The translations under genes and the position numbers were made by a program. Below the pieces are notes generated by a model. The model saw nothing but the letters and a program-made list of their open reading frames with translations. It had not been told where the DNA came from and ran no database searches. Shown here in pieces: positions 37,652 through 49,960 of a stretch of 64,000 bases of DNA; within the stretch, counting starts at the first letter, position 1; each line of letters opens with the position of its first letter. Location of the stretch: positions 37,385,144 to 37,449,143 of the forward strand of contig CM037794.1 of the NCBI GenBank assembly GCA_021229015.1. The letters run 5' to 3'. The DNA comes from Solen grandis. Lineage: Eukaryota; Mollusca; Bivalvia; Adapedonta; Solenidae.

Positions 37652-40600
37652 ATGTGTTTAAAGCTTACAGGTAAATATGTTTTTCTTATTTTGATTCGTA
37701 AAATGCTACTCATTCATGACCATTGTTTTTATTGATCTTGCGCTGATGCTTAGTGTTGCTGCTACATCATTAAGCCGTACAGCGATGTATAGCTAATAAC
37801 AAGTGGGGGCAGACCCCAAGTGCACAGGGGCAATTTGGTAGAACCACTGATCTACTGCAAGCAAGCTAACAGTTTTTCGCACATGATAAATCCGAGTGAC
37901 AAAACGATGTTTTTCTTTCTATCAATTCATTTTGTTTTGTCAAATTCGTAAGTTATAAATTTTAAGCGTTTTAGTTACTCTCATTAAATAACGCATATTA
38001 AGTAATAAATTAAGGTACGCTTGTATTTGTAAATATATATTCACTCGTTTCTTTCAGTCTGTAGATGTTTGCTGATAGCCTTCTGCTTGTATCCTGGCAG
38101 GAATTATGGATTTATTATTGATGTAAGTACTCGTAAGGGCATTTTATAATACACAAACTAATATATACTTTCCTCTATAAATGATACATTACTGACCCTT
38201 TTTTATGGGTACATGTCATCGCCAAAAAGATATTTTCACGTGATTTATAGTAACCACAAATCAACATTATATTTACTCTCTGATTTTCTCCTATCGGTTA
38301 TGTTGCGTGAAGCTTGATTTTGTTAAACCGTTTATACAATCCCCCCAACACATTGTGTCTGTGTTTTCCTCAGCAACTCCATACTCCCAAACAAACTACA
38401 GTGTGTAAGTATCGCTTTTACAAAAATGTACACCACTAAACAACTGAAAGTTATAAGTCGATTGCAATGCATTTGGGAAAAGAAATCATGGCGTCACAAT
38501 TACACAATTATAGCAAGTTTATTGATGATATGATTAATAAAAAGGAATATATACTCAATGTTAATATGATTTGGCTACAAATTAATGTATTCGACTGAGC
38601 TAAGCAAATATGCATGTTAATAAAATCTTTGAACCCTAGGTACAAATGCTCACTTGTTAAGTGTTAGAAAAATAATATCTCAAATATTTCGGACATAATT
38701 GTATGAGCAATTTATCTATGTCAATCTGCTATGTTTGAAAGATTCTGGTAAAATTCCTTTGTAGCTATGACAAATTGTATAGTAACGAATAGTTGTCAAA
38801 TACAGGAAGGAAAAGACAGCAAACCCAAGAACGCATTTTTTTTTTGTTGAAACAGGAAAGAAATTGGCTAAATAATAAGTAAAGGATTGCTTGGGAAGAT
38901 TTTGTAAATGGAGGAATTACAAACGTTACAAATTTGCTGAGCCTCAAACGGTGTTTTTTACAAGGTTGAAAAAAAGTGATTTTGATAGGCAGTGTTCCAC
39001 ACAAGGGTGACATATAACAGAGTATCCTCTCTTCAATACTATAGTGTACAGTCAATTTGTGTAGCATTTATGAATTGAATCTTTTTACGTAAATTCAAAA
39101 AATGTTTGGGTAATGCAGTTTCAAAGTTACCATAATTCTCTTTTATTCCTAACTCGAACAGAAACATCTAAAACAGAAATATTCATCAACTTAATCAATG
39201 TAAGAATAATCCTTTATATGTATATTCATTTATTCGGCAGAATGTGTGGACAGCGGAGATGTTGATTGTGCAAACATAGATGCAATTTTCGGCATATGCA
39301 AAGATGTTGAGGATGCCAAACTACACTGTCTGCATTATTGTGGTTTGTGTGGTTTAAGTACGTATCTCTTTTTTCTATTATATATTATACATCACCAACC
39401 TTCAAATATTTTTTTATGACTTTCTACTTTGTCTTGTTTAATATTGTATGTCTTTTTACTAAATATTTAACTGAATTCTTTAATCTTCAACAGATTAAAC
39501 ACGGCGTGATAAACGACGGCAAGGAAAAACTAATTGTTGTTGTTGTTCTCATTGAACCCCTCTGAGCGGCCTCGGCATTTAAATGAGATGTAATGGTTGA
39601 AAGGCTTACAATGACGTATCTGTTCCTCTGAGTTATATATATATACAAGATTTATGCCATGTATACAGACAAATATGAATTACAAATAGAAAATTGAAAT
39701 GACAATTGACAATAATAAAAGATAACTCACCAACCAAAATCCGTCCAATACGAAATATTGAGAACACAATTTTTAACTTTAATCAAATAATCACTTTGAA
39801 AGTGTCAATGTCCGATCCTCAAATTTGTCGATTCAACGATGAAGGTCCATGAAGGTATATGTCCATCCACCGATGACATCCAACAAGATCAATTGTACAT
39901 GTACATGTATATGAAACTATATATGTATGTGTCCCGGGATGTATAAAATCCGCGCACTCAAGTAAACCAAAAAAAAGGTCCACATATAGGTCCATGCTCC
40001 TGGCCAACTGATCAGCGGTGTTGTCTTAGACAAGACCTCGCCAACGTAGACTCATCACATCCAAAACACGACTCCAATTTCCATGTTCAAAACACGCTGG
40101 GCGCCATTGTTGCCGAGGCCGCTCAGAGGGGTTCAATGAGAACAACAACAACAATTAGATTTTCCTTGCCGTCGTTTATCACGCCGTGTTTAATCTGTTG
40201 AATAGCTTTACATACACGAAAAATGGAAATCACAAAAATATTACAATTACTTTTATACAAAACACTTATTTTCTATATTAACAAAATATAACAATAAATA
40301 ACCAAAATGTAAATACCTGACAAAAATGGAATTTCCGACAGAACACATAATTTTCTACGGTAGTCCGCCATAGCTTGTATCTGACTATTGTGATGTTATC
40401 TTTGATTTCATTGGGTAATATTAAAAAGGGCGCGCGTTAGTAGAAACCAATATAATTTTAGTACACGGATTAAAAGGGAGATAATTTTAAAAGTTAATCT
40501 AATAATAGAACATCTATCTGCTTTTGACTAATTAAGTTTACAACTACTAACGCTTATAATAAACTACTTTATAAACTACATTCACTACTAATGCTTATAT

Positions 40601-43600
40601 ACTAGAACTATGATTTTAAACCCTATAACATTATCCTAAAGGTAAGCAGCGAAAGTAATGTTATGTAGGTATCACATCAAAGTTTGAAGTAACAAGAATC
40701 TATTGTTATCTAACAATTACACTTAACTTCCTTTACAATAAAAAAAACCAAAAAAAAAAACCAAAACCCGGCAGCGTATATATATTTCACAGTGGTAGGC
40801 ACAATATCGTATCAATGACCAGTGATCAATTTTTAGTGTCAAAACGATTTGAATTTCTAACAACAATTACAAAAGTGGACGGCGGTTGGTCAGCATGGTC
40901 AGATTGGTCAAAGTGTGACGCCACTTGTGAAAATGGAACTATGGCACGAACAAGAACATGCACCAATCCAGCCCCTGCTCATGGCGGTGCAAACTGCATT
41001 GGTTTGGCTACTGAGACCAGAGTGTGCTTGAAATCACCTTGCCCTGGTAAATTATTTCTTTCCAACAAATATTATTTGATATTATTCTTTACTACAATAT
41101 ATTATGAATCACATAGTCCTTAGGTCCTCTAATAAGAGGCATGGGGCTTTGCTTTTTTAAATGTATTTAGAAATATGATTTTTCTCAACTAAACATTATT
41201 TTCATTATCCGCTTTCTTTGTTATCCTGTCACAAGCGCATACATTTCCTGAAGCAATGAAGCACACATGGCGTTAACAACAGTGCCACAGAGGAAAAAAT
41301 TATATTTCTTTTATTATTATATTTATACCTTCTAGCTTTTGCTAATTTATTCCCGTAAACCGTGCGGATTGTATCGAGAATCCAGCGAAGATAAATACAT
41401 TTGTGCACTGATCGTGAACTGTATGCACGTGTGACAAGTAAAGGAATTCGGACAAAATATTAGCATTAATCATAAAACGATCTATTTTTTTTCTTTTTCT
41501 TTGTAGTAAATTCCCTGATGATGTTATTTAATTATGTTTGTTTGCTTGAATTTTTCAAAATCTATTGTCTGATTGCAAATGGTGATATGTAAAACATATC
41601 TAGTTTTATTGGTCTGATAATGTTTTCTGGTTATCGGCGTTGAATGTGTATACATTTATCATCGAAGTTCACGGGGGCTGGAGTCTGTGGTCATTATGGG
41701 GAGAATGTTCCGTCACCTGTGGTATCGGACTTCAGAGACGAGACCGTTCGTGTTCGAATCCCTACCCGGAAAAGCTTGGGGACCACTGCTTTGGGGACGC
41801 ACGTGATGATCGAATATGCACTCTACAAGCTTGTGCTGGTTTGTTGCTACAGAATCATTTTAATATTGATGTGGTTAATACATTTAAGTAAGCCGGCCTG
41901 CAAGTTATTTCATTACGTTGATCATATTTAAATAGCTAAAACATTATAAATACATTTATTCGTAATTTAAATGTTTACGGAATTTATATTTGATATAGCA
42001 TATAGCATTCGACAGTTAAGTGTGCAGAGAGAAGAAGCAAACACTCTTTTTTACTGAACACATGCCACTGTATAGGTTTAAAATACACGTCATAACAATA
42101 ATTTGCACAGATGGCAGATGGTCAATTTGGTCTTTATGGAGCACGTGCTCAGTGAGCTGCGACACCGGGCTGAGGACGCGCACGAGGCAGTGTGACAACC
42201 CGACACCTTCTCCACTCGGCGCTTATTGTCCTGGTGTTCCAGATGAAACTGAGCTATGCAACAAACAACCCTGTCAAAGTTAATATTTCTTTTTTTTTAC
42301 TTTATTCTTTTTTGTTACTTTCATTTATATCAATATATTCTCACCTTTTATTCGTTGGTCCATACACATTTGTTGTCCGGTCATCCATGCCATTATTGTT
42401 GTCATATTTTAATGTAATTTACATGAATAAGTGCAAAACATCTGTGCATTTGAGTTACACGTTCTGTAAAGGTGAAGGATTTGTTCAGTTTTGTAACAGC
42501 AAGCTATCAGCTTTAGAGGGGAGAGCGAGCATTACATATAAACGAAAGACATGACGGTGTCATTCTTTCTATAATATAAGCACACTTATAGCCTTATATA
42601 CTTCACAATGTAAACTTTAAAAATGTAAAACAAAGAAACATGTAGAAGCAAATTAACACTTACATTGTTACAGAAGTTTTTTTTTATTATTATCTCCAAT
42701 GAAAATTTTGTTTTCTGAATCATCTCCGCTGCTAAATGGTTATTTTTATATATTATTTTTCAAGTTTTTTTTTTATTATTTATATATTTATGTTTATGTC
42801 TCGAATTCTAATATATCAGTACACTTTATCTGTTTGCCCATTAACACTACCTAGTTCGGATTTTATCCCTTGAATTTTGCTCATACGTCTGTTTTTACGG
42901 GAATAATTGGTAAAAAATCTAGTTTCTTACATTAGTAGATATTAATTACGTTACATAAAGGTAAACGATTTTGACATTTTTTTGTGATAGAGTCCTTAAA
43001 AGCTTGAGGAGTGCGGAGGGCATCATAAATGTACGAAAGACAATAATCTGTACCATTCGGTTAAGGGATGAATCTGTAAGATGATGCTTATGAATCACTG
43101 AAACCGAGGATTATATATTTTGTAATGATTGAAACTGTAAAATAAATCTAAATTCAATATTTCCTTTCGACAATTAATTGTCAATCGGCCTAAGTTTTTT
43201 GTAACTAAACAGGCTCATTTAAATATAAAAATAAACTGCAAATGTATTTTGTTGAACCTGATATGTTTTGTTTATTAAAATAAATAAAAATATATCTTCA
43301 TAGAATTCCGAATAATCACAAACACATATTTGATTTACGAAATAAATTTATGAAAAACACATGTCTAGTGTTCCGACATTTTTGCGGAATAACAACTATG
43401 TTTTGAAGTCCGCATTGAGTTTGCGAATCATTTAGAATGGTAATGCAAATATCCATAAGCATTTTATGTATGACAAACGCTTAGTCGTTTTTCATGCATT
43501 ATGTGCTTAATACCAAATACTGACATTTCAGAGCATTCATACTACTTTATAAATATAAAATATAATCATTAATTTCTCTTATAACCAGGATTAATTAATA

Positions 43601-44348
43601 TGGGAAAATGGTGCAAATAAACAACGATAATATCTTGATAGAACTGAAATGCATGTAACTTATTTTAAATGTAGTTATAACGTGAAAGTATACTATAGCA
43701 TAATGACTAAATATATCTAGAACGAGTTTCAAATATTGTTTAAAAGACATCCTGGGTTTAAAAGGCTATGAAAAATCCAAGATAATATTATGAAGACTTT
43801 TAAGAGACACACACTAGGGAATGCATTGTCTTTTACATAACATGGCAGTTATTTTAAAGTTATTTGCTAATACAATATAATTGTTTGCAGTAATTATACT
43901 TACTACATTATGATTTGCTTTTGTAGCTCCAGAAGTCGCATTCAGCGCAGATCACGTTTCAGAGACACAATTACTAACTGGTCACACGATAATATTTACC
44001 ACAATTATGATGAACTACAGAAATGCGTACGATAACAATACAGGTATTTTTACGGCACCCATCACGGGCATCTATGCGTTCACAGCAGTTATTTGTGCAA
44101 TTTATCGCTCGAATAGCGCTGTAAGTTTTATCATTGCTGGAAGACAAATAGGGGACCTTGTCCAATATCATGCAAATTATTTAGATAGTGTGATCTGCAA
44201 TACGAACCAGGCTTCTGCGGTCATGAAGCAGGGTGAAACAGCTTTTATCCGCGTAACATATGGCGCCGGCGATGGGCTTGCCCAGTCCACATCGCATATA
44301 AACTCTTTTTCCGGATACTTAGTATATCATGCTACAAGTAAAAAGTAA
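37652..44348 (+). CDS. Secreted ShKT-TSP1x3-C1q protein, complete
   Basis: Seven exons join without a frame break: 37652-37670 (ATG, MCLKLT), 38058-38132 (signal core CLLIAFCLYPG, GFIID), 39241-39357 (ShKT), 40876-41046, 41668-41838, 42111-42278 (three TSP1) and 43927-44348 (C1q, stop TAA). Total 1143 nt, 380 aa. Every internal junction is phase 1, so each domain exon could be duplicated or swapped without a frameshift. It should be secreted. ShKT has six Cys; the TSP1 domains carry WxxWxxW ladders (possible C-mannosylation sites) and one CSVTCG. C1q has the globular-domain signatures NTGIFTAPITGIYAF and SGYLVYH. A C1q head normally trimerises and binds ligands. Here no collagen stalk precedes it; TSP1 domains take that place. 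Acceptors of exons 4 and 5 have weak pyrimidine tracts. The nearest AATAAA after the stop is near 45087. Confidence 0.87.
37800..37905 (-). mobile_element. SINE family 1 fragment in intron 1
   Basis: The plus strand reads gaccccaagtgcacaggggc, then tagaaccactgatctactgc, the reverse complement of the body of the SINE at 24418-24668. Head and tail are missing. Confidence 0.6.
38058..38132 (+). CDS. Signal-peptide exon of the ShKT-TSP1-C1q gene
   Basis: 75 nt between TTTCAG and GTAAGG. A stronger-looking GTAAGT ten bases earlier (38123) would end the exon in phase 0 and put the ShKT exon out of frame. The later donor gives phase 1 and matches the 75-nt exon of the paralogue (GAT AGC AAT ACC C), so I chose it. 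Confidence 0.8.
39241..39357 (+). CDS. ShKT-domain exon of the ShKT-TSP1-C1q gene
   Basis: 117 nt, acceptor TTCGGCAG, donor GTACGT, phase 1 at both ends. Encodes CVDSGDVDC, CKD, HC and YCGLC with the Cys spacing seen in the paralogue. ShKT domains occur as K-channel-binding peptides and as modules of secreted proteins; the module setting favours the second. Confidence 0.9.
39486..40202. mobile_element. 717-bp inverted-repeat (foldback/MITE-like) element in intron 3
   Basis: Arms of 92 bp (39486-39577 and 40111-40202) are reverse complements with only about one mismatch; they begin ttcaacagattaaacacggc. The middle, about 530 bp, encodes nothing recognisable. No clear target duplication is seen. 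The near-identity of the arms suggests a recent insertion or ongoing gene conversion between them. It lies in intron 3 of the ShKT-TSP1-C1q gene and has no equivalent in the paralogue. Confidence 0.85.
40876..41046 (+). CDS. TSP1 exon 1 of the ShKT-TSP1-C1q gene
   Basis: 171 nt, donor GTAAAT. Encodes WSAWSDWSKCDATC, RTRTC and CLKSPC. The acceptor (ACAAAAG) lacks a pyrimidine tract. A better-looking CAG at about 40796 is ruled out by an in-frame stop. Confidence 0.92.
41668..41838 (+). CDS. TSP1 exon 2 of the ShKT-TSP1-C1q gene
   Basis: 171 nt, acceptor ATCGAAG, donor GTTTGT. Encodes WSLWSLWGECSVTCG, RRDRSC and CTLQAC. CSVTCG is the motif tied to CD36 binding in vertebrate thrombospondin; its role here is unknown. 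Confidence 0.92.
42111..42278 (+). CDS. TSP1 exon 3 of the ShKT-TSP1-C1q gene
   Basis: 168 nt, acceptor TTTGCACAG, donor GTTAAT. Encodes WSIWSLWSTCSVSC, RTRQC and CNKQPC. It is followed by a 1.65-kb intron before the C1q exon. Confidence 0.93.
43927..44348 (+). CDS. C1q-domain exon (terminal) of the ShKT-TSP1-C1q gene
   Basis: 422 nt after the acceptor TTTTGTAG, entering in phase 1 and ending in TAA. Encodes about 140 residues of a globular C1q domain: EVAFSADH start, NTGIFTAPITGIYAF, then VTYGAGDG and SGYLVYHAT at the end. Nearly the full family length (about 130-135) is present. The final residues are TSKK. Confidence 0.93.
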
Positions 44349-45357
44349 ATTACGATAAAAATGCCACATAAAAGCAATGAATGTTGCAGGGATTTATTTA
44401 ACTTTATGAAAAATGATGTAAATTCATTTAATTTTGGAACAGAGTTACAGGCTGCAACGATTGAAAATATAATTGTGCAACTTGTGAAACTGTTTTATCA
44501 TTACATACATTTTACAATAACAAATGACTTTGACAAGTTTATTGTTTACATCTGTATACAGGTATTAATTATATACTAAATATTATATTAGAATGAAAGA
44601 AAATACAAATTGTGATAGCTACGAATCTGAATTTATTTCGAAATACATGTATTTAAAAACTGTATTTTTGTTTTCCTTTTGGTCTGACAATGCCATATTT
44701 ATTGTCCTTATAGAATGATGCACACAGCGAGTCACATGTTATTGCCCGAATACCGGAACCTCAACCAGTACTTAAAATAGACCAGAACAATTCACACCGA
44801 GAAACAAAACTAGAAATTTGCAGTTAGCAGTCTTAGATTGTACTACACGTACAGATATGTACGTTTCAAAGCAAAACACACCAGCAAAAGTTTAAACGTG
44901 TTCAAGAAAGAAAAATGTACACCTGTTAAACATAGCATTGGACCCCAAAACACTTTGTAAATCACCGTTGTTTGAAATTGAACAAACGATGTAATTGTAT
45001 TGTGGGAGGGACAAAGTTGTCCGTCATTATTTGATTGTGATACAGAAAATCCTCGTAAGCATCGGACCTTTTATCGCATTTCGAGAAATAAATTAGACTG
45101 ATAAATGAAAAAGACACTTTTAATTAACATCAGATAAACAAAATGAATAACCATTTCCAAAAAATAAATAGTGTTATGATTACTGGTTTACATTTGTTAT
45201 TAAGTCTCCTAAAGGAAGTTTGGAGACTTATTGTTTTTACTCCGTTTATTGTTCTTCTTCTTTCTTCCGCTAGCAAATGTACGGGCCATATTTCGGAAGC
45301 TATCTTCAAAAAACTTCACACACTTATAGTCCGCAATGAGTAGTGGCGCCTCTCTGA
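44349..45357. other. 3' flank of the ShKT-TSP1-C1q gene
   Basis: No coding exon seen. An AATAAA stands near 45087. The stretch at about 45205-45300 (ttggagacttattgttttta ... ttcttcttctttcttccgc) looks like a dispersed repeat, not the small open frame it happens to contain. Confidence 0.45.
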
Positions 45358-46600
45358 TTTTTAGCTCACCTGAACACAACGCACTCAAGGTGAGCTATTG
45401 TGGCCAATGAATGGTCGGCGTTAGTCGTCCGGTGTCAACATTTAACTCAAACGACATCTCCCCCTAAACTACTTGGCCAATTTTCAATGTAATCAATGTA
45501 ATCAATGTACGTCATGACCATGACGTCGCCGTGCTCTGGATAAAGTCAGATCATGTAATTCAAACGTCATTAAGAAATAGATATTTTGCATATAGACAAT
45601 AATTATGTTGGGCTTTGTGGTGTAACTCATAATTTTGTGTTTAATGTTAGTGACTTAAATATACATGTTGCCTCAATAATTTCCGAGCAAGCCTTGTATG
45701 CATTTAGGTAAAATTTGAATTTTTTTCTTGTCTAAAAGTACTGGTGGATATCAAAGTTATGTGGCAGATATTTTTCTCAGGTCACTCTCTACCAAGATTG
45801 TTCTAATTATTTGGATTTGTAAAAAAAACAAAAACAAAAAAAAACATGGCCGATAGGGGGGCGAAGCCCATTTTCCTCATATGTATTTAGTACAAATTTG
45901 AAATTTATTCTTGTCCAAAAGTATGCATTTTCCCATTTTCCATAAAATTATAAGATACATGTGGTTTCTTTTCCTCCCACTTCTCGGGTGAGCGATCCCA
46001 AGACCACCATGGCCCATTTTTTGTAAATGGGGTCCCTTGGGGTCAGGCCCCACACCACCAAAGATGGATTTTTGCAGAAAAAATGTATTTTGTTAATATT
46101 TCAAATTTCCAACCCTGAATCATATTTGTTTTTGTTCCTCATAATGAGGAGAATTGAATAGTACATGTACAACTATGATGTTTCCCGGGGTCACCCAGGG
46201 GTCAGACCCCACCCCCTTAATTTGACTTAAGACCTTATATTTAAAAAAAATGTTCAGATCCCCACCATTAAACCATATGTATTCTTGTTCTTCTTGATGA
46301 GACAGATTGAATGGTATTACTTTGGTGTCCACCGAGATCACCCAGGGGTCAGGCCCCACCCCCTCAATTTTACTTATTACCTTATATCTAAAAAACTGTT
46401 TAGATCTCTACCCATAAATCATATATGTTCTTGTTCCTCATGATGAGACGGATTGAATTGTAACAACAGGGTCTTGTCCCACACCGTCAGTTTTATTTCT
46501 GACCTTTATTTAAAAAAAACATTGAGGTCCTCACCCCTTAACCATATATATTCTTGTTCCTCATGATCAGATTGATTGAGTGATACCTCTTTGATGTTTA
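45358..46600. repeat. Dispersed repeat starting tttagctcacctga, with internal tandem modules
   Basis: It starts with tttagctcacctga...ggtgagcta, a short inverted repeat. The right half holds imperfect modules about 125-150 bp long, marked by cctcatgatgagac-like strings at about 46137, 46290, 46436 and 46559 and by acccaggggtcaggccccac. No protein is encoded. It looks like an old bivalve-type repeat; the family was not identified. Confidence 0.55.
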
Positions 46601-46978
46601 TATGGGTTACATATTTACTATAATAACAACTGTTATTGAAAAATTATTTATTGTATAGTAGGTAAGTTACACAAAGATAACGTAAGTGTCGTGTTGGCAT
46701 TGAATAAAAAAGAAAATGTAAAGCTATGCAGTAACGCAACCTAATATAACAGAAAGAATAAAAGATGAATACATTTAAATTAAGGAAATTAGATGCAACT
46801 ATTTTTTATAATGTCGAAATAGTTATGATTGTCATTTTTTAGACTTAGAAAAAAGTAAATCAAGTGTAATTCCAGCCGTTAATATTGTAAAGACTGTTGT
46901 TATTGTTGTGGTTAGGGTTGATTCTGTGGCTTTACCCAAATAACATCGTAAAAATTGGTATCGAACTATGTAAATAAT

Positions 46979-47625
46979 CAATGCTGTTAGTGTTTCATAT
47001 GGATAAGTAAAATCAATGTTGTTAGTGTTTCATATGGATTGGTAAAACCCATGTTGTAAGTGTTTCATATGGATTGATAAAATCAACGTTGTTAGTGTTT
47101 CATATGGATTGGTAAAACCCATGTTGTAAGTGTTTCATATGGATTGATAAAACCAATGCTGTTAGTGTTTCATATGGATTGGTAAAACCCATGTTGTAAG
47201 TGTTTCATATGGATTGGCAATAATTTTTATTATTTTAAACCAATGTTTAGTGTTTCAGTGGTTTAAACAATGTGGAGTTTCAAATTAATGTTGTAAGTGT
47301 TTCATATGGATTGGTCAAATCAATGTTGTTAGTGTTTCATATGGATTGGTTAAACCAATGTTGTAAGTGTTTATATGGATTAAAACCAATGTTGTTATGA
47401 TTCATATGAATTGGTCAAATCAAGGTGTTTAGTGTTTCATTTGGATTGGTCAAATCAATGTAAACTTTTCCTATAGATTGGTTAAATCAATGTTGTAAGT
47501 CTTTCACATGGACTGGTCAAACCAATGTTGTTGGTGTTTCATATGGATTGGTCAAATCAATGTTGTTAGAGTTTCATATGGATTGGTCAAATCAATATAA
47601 TGTTTTTTTGTGGATTGGTTAATTC
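46979..47625. repeat. 35-bp minisatellite, about 18 copies
   Basis: The unit reads roughly atgttgttagtgtttcatat, then ggattggtaaaacca. Copies before about 47220 are regular and alternate between ttgtta and ttgtaa forms; later copies degenerate and some lose bases. Confidence 0.93.
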
Positions 47626-49474
47626 ACATAGGGATGAATTATACAAAGTTTAATCAGTATCAGATGCTATATAACGAATTTCAAGAAACATGCTTATTTT
47701 ATACTAAATAGGCCATAAGACAGACAGACAGACAGACAGACTGACAGAGAGAACCAGACAGATAGATAGATTTGTGCTTTGTGTCTTTTTTCCGTGCCGT
47801 AAACCACAAAGTCCAATTTCTTAACTTTTGATTTCCGCCCATCTTATGTCGCACACAATCACAGACAGAGCTAAAGCAAAATGTGATATAGCTCTATATG
47901 TCTTTTTTGTGCTGTTTAATACAATGAATGCTTAGGGTATAAGGTCGAAGATATCAATGTTATTGGTATTCATGTTTTTTTGGAATTGTACGGAATTTGC
48001 TTGATTTTTGAGGGACCATTAAAATATATACATTTCACAGAAACGCTAAAATAAATTATAAATTCATTCATTTTTTGAAATGTATACATTTTGATTTTGA
48101 AAACTATTAATCAATATAAATTCCAATGATTGTAACTTGCTTGAAATGACACATACAGACTCAATGAATCTGTTCCAAAAAGAAAAAAAAATATAGTGTT
48201 CAGCAACAGGTCCTTCTGATTTTCACGAAAATCCCGTCTTTCCTGGTCTCAGCTGTGACCATTGTGATCATTGGGTTCAGACTACACAAAAAGCCGGTTT
48301 CTAAGCCTCTTTCTCGCGGGCTTTTTATGCTTTATCTATTCATTTTCATATAGATACAGTCGTAAAATGACAGCAAAATGTAATTATCTAGTATGTGATT
48401 TCTGATCCTGACAGCATTGATAAATCGCTTATCTGACCCATATCAAGTGTTAATAAGCAGAACCCCGTTTTTTAACATTTCTTAACGCTAAAATACACCA
48501 ATAATGCAACTTGCGAAACAGGAAATTAGCTTTTTATCACTTACAATTATCGGGAAACAAACCTCTAGCTAACTGTACGTAAAATGTATCTTGACAACAC
48601 CAGTGAATGGACCATAGCGCCTTAAAGTTTAAAATTGTTTAATCTATATCAGAATATTATTCACATATTGTGATAATAATTTTGTAAGGATGATACCACT
48701 TACATACAGCCAAGTACACATGTATTGTGGACTTGAGCCATAACATGAAGAAAAGCTAAAATTGAGAACACGAAGAAAAGAAACACGCTTTAGAAAGTCC
48801 AAATCACCTCACAGTTATGAACAAAAAATAAAGAAAAAAAAAACTAAAAAAACCCCGAAAAATTAGAGTTCGGTTTGGGTTTTGATCTAGCCCTCTCTTG
48901 ATCGTGAGACTGTCATCATCAGTTGATACACATACGTACTAGTTGTCAGTAAAAGAATAAAAAATAGCAGTGCAAAATCCGGTATGTTGAATTTAAAAAT
49001 TTAAAAAATATTCTGCATTGTATAAATTTGCATTTATTACTTTTTACAAAAGCTATCATAAAAGGGATGTGTTAATGTATCAGTGAACAAAAAATCTCGA
49101 CTGCAAATATGTTCTCTTTCTTTTCAATAGTATATCAACATTGATATATATGTAATACCACAAGCATATTCATGATTTTTATCAGATCTATTCTGAAGTA
49201 GTATGTCTTGAGGGCAGAAACCTTAACACATTTAAAATGGTAAATCACATTTTTATACATAAAAGCTAATTTAATAAGATCTTTCATATCGAAAATTTAC
49301 CTCTTAAAATTACAATGTATTTATCCTTAAATCATGTTACATCCCGCATTTCTATAAACAAAATAATTATATATTATTCATCACCATAAGTGCCAAATAA
49401 AAACTAATTCTAAACACTAGTTTCAAGGAAGAAGAAAATTATTTTTTTTCTATATAGAGTACACAAGAATTCTA
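47626..49474. other. Non-coding stretch
   Basis: A short (GACA)n run lies at about 47718-47741. I see no exon, RNA gene or clear element in the rest. Confidence 0.4.
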
Positions 49475-49960
49475 GCCGAGCCTAAGGGGCCCCAGAATCA
49501 ACTTTATTTTTGCAACTAAGGTACGGAGCCATAAGATGACAACTTGTAAAAAATTCTGGGGATTGCCTTCATAGAAGAAGAATTTTGAAATTTTCTGTAA
49601 AGAGATTATTAGGAATCTAAGCGACCCCTATATGGGGCCATATTATTCATGGGATCAATTTTGTTTTAGAAATTAACATAAAGAGCCATTAGGTGACCAA
49701 TAGTGCTGAAGGAAATTAAATTCTGGTCATTGGCTTCATGGAAGTAGAATTTTGAAGAAAAAAAATATAAAGAGTTTATAAGGGAAACAGCCCGACCCCT
49801 AGGGTCTCATATTTCAAGGGATCAACTTAAGTTCAACAATTATGGTAAAGGGCTATGAGTTGGCAATTTCTGCTGAATGACCTTTATTTCTGACCATTGG
49901 TTGCAGAGATGAACATTTTTTTAAGTTTCTTAAATAAAATTGTTTTGGTTGCCATAGCAA
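49475..49960. repeat. Three imperfect tandem modules of about 150-165 bp
   Basis: Each module holds a version of gacccctaggggccatattt, gggatcaactt, agagccataaggtgac and attctggtcattggcttcat. This repeat-core structure resembles the modular cores of bivalve Helitron-type elements, but no ends could be placed. Confidence 0.5.

Noticed and set aside
38372..38402. A small extra exon (CAG acceptor and GTAAGT donor) in the plus-strand ShKT-TSP1-C1q gene
   Set aside because: It gives a stop at the join with the ShKT exon, and the paralogue has no equivalent. Using the donor at 38133 joins exon 2 directly to ShKT in frame.
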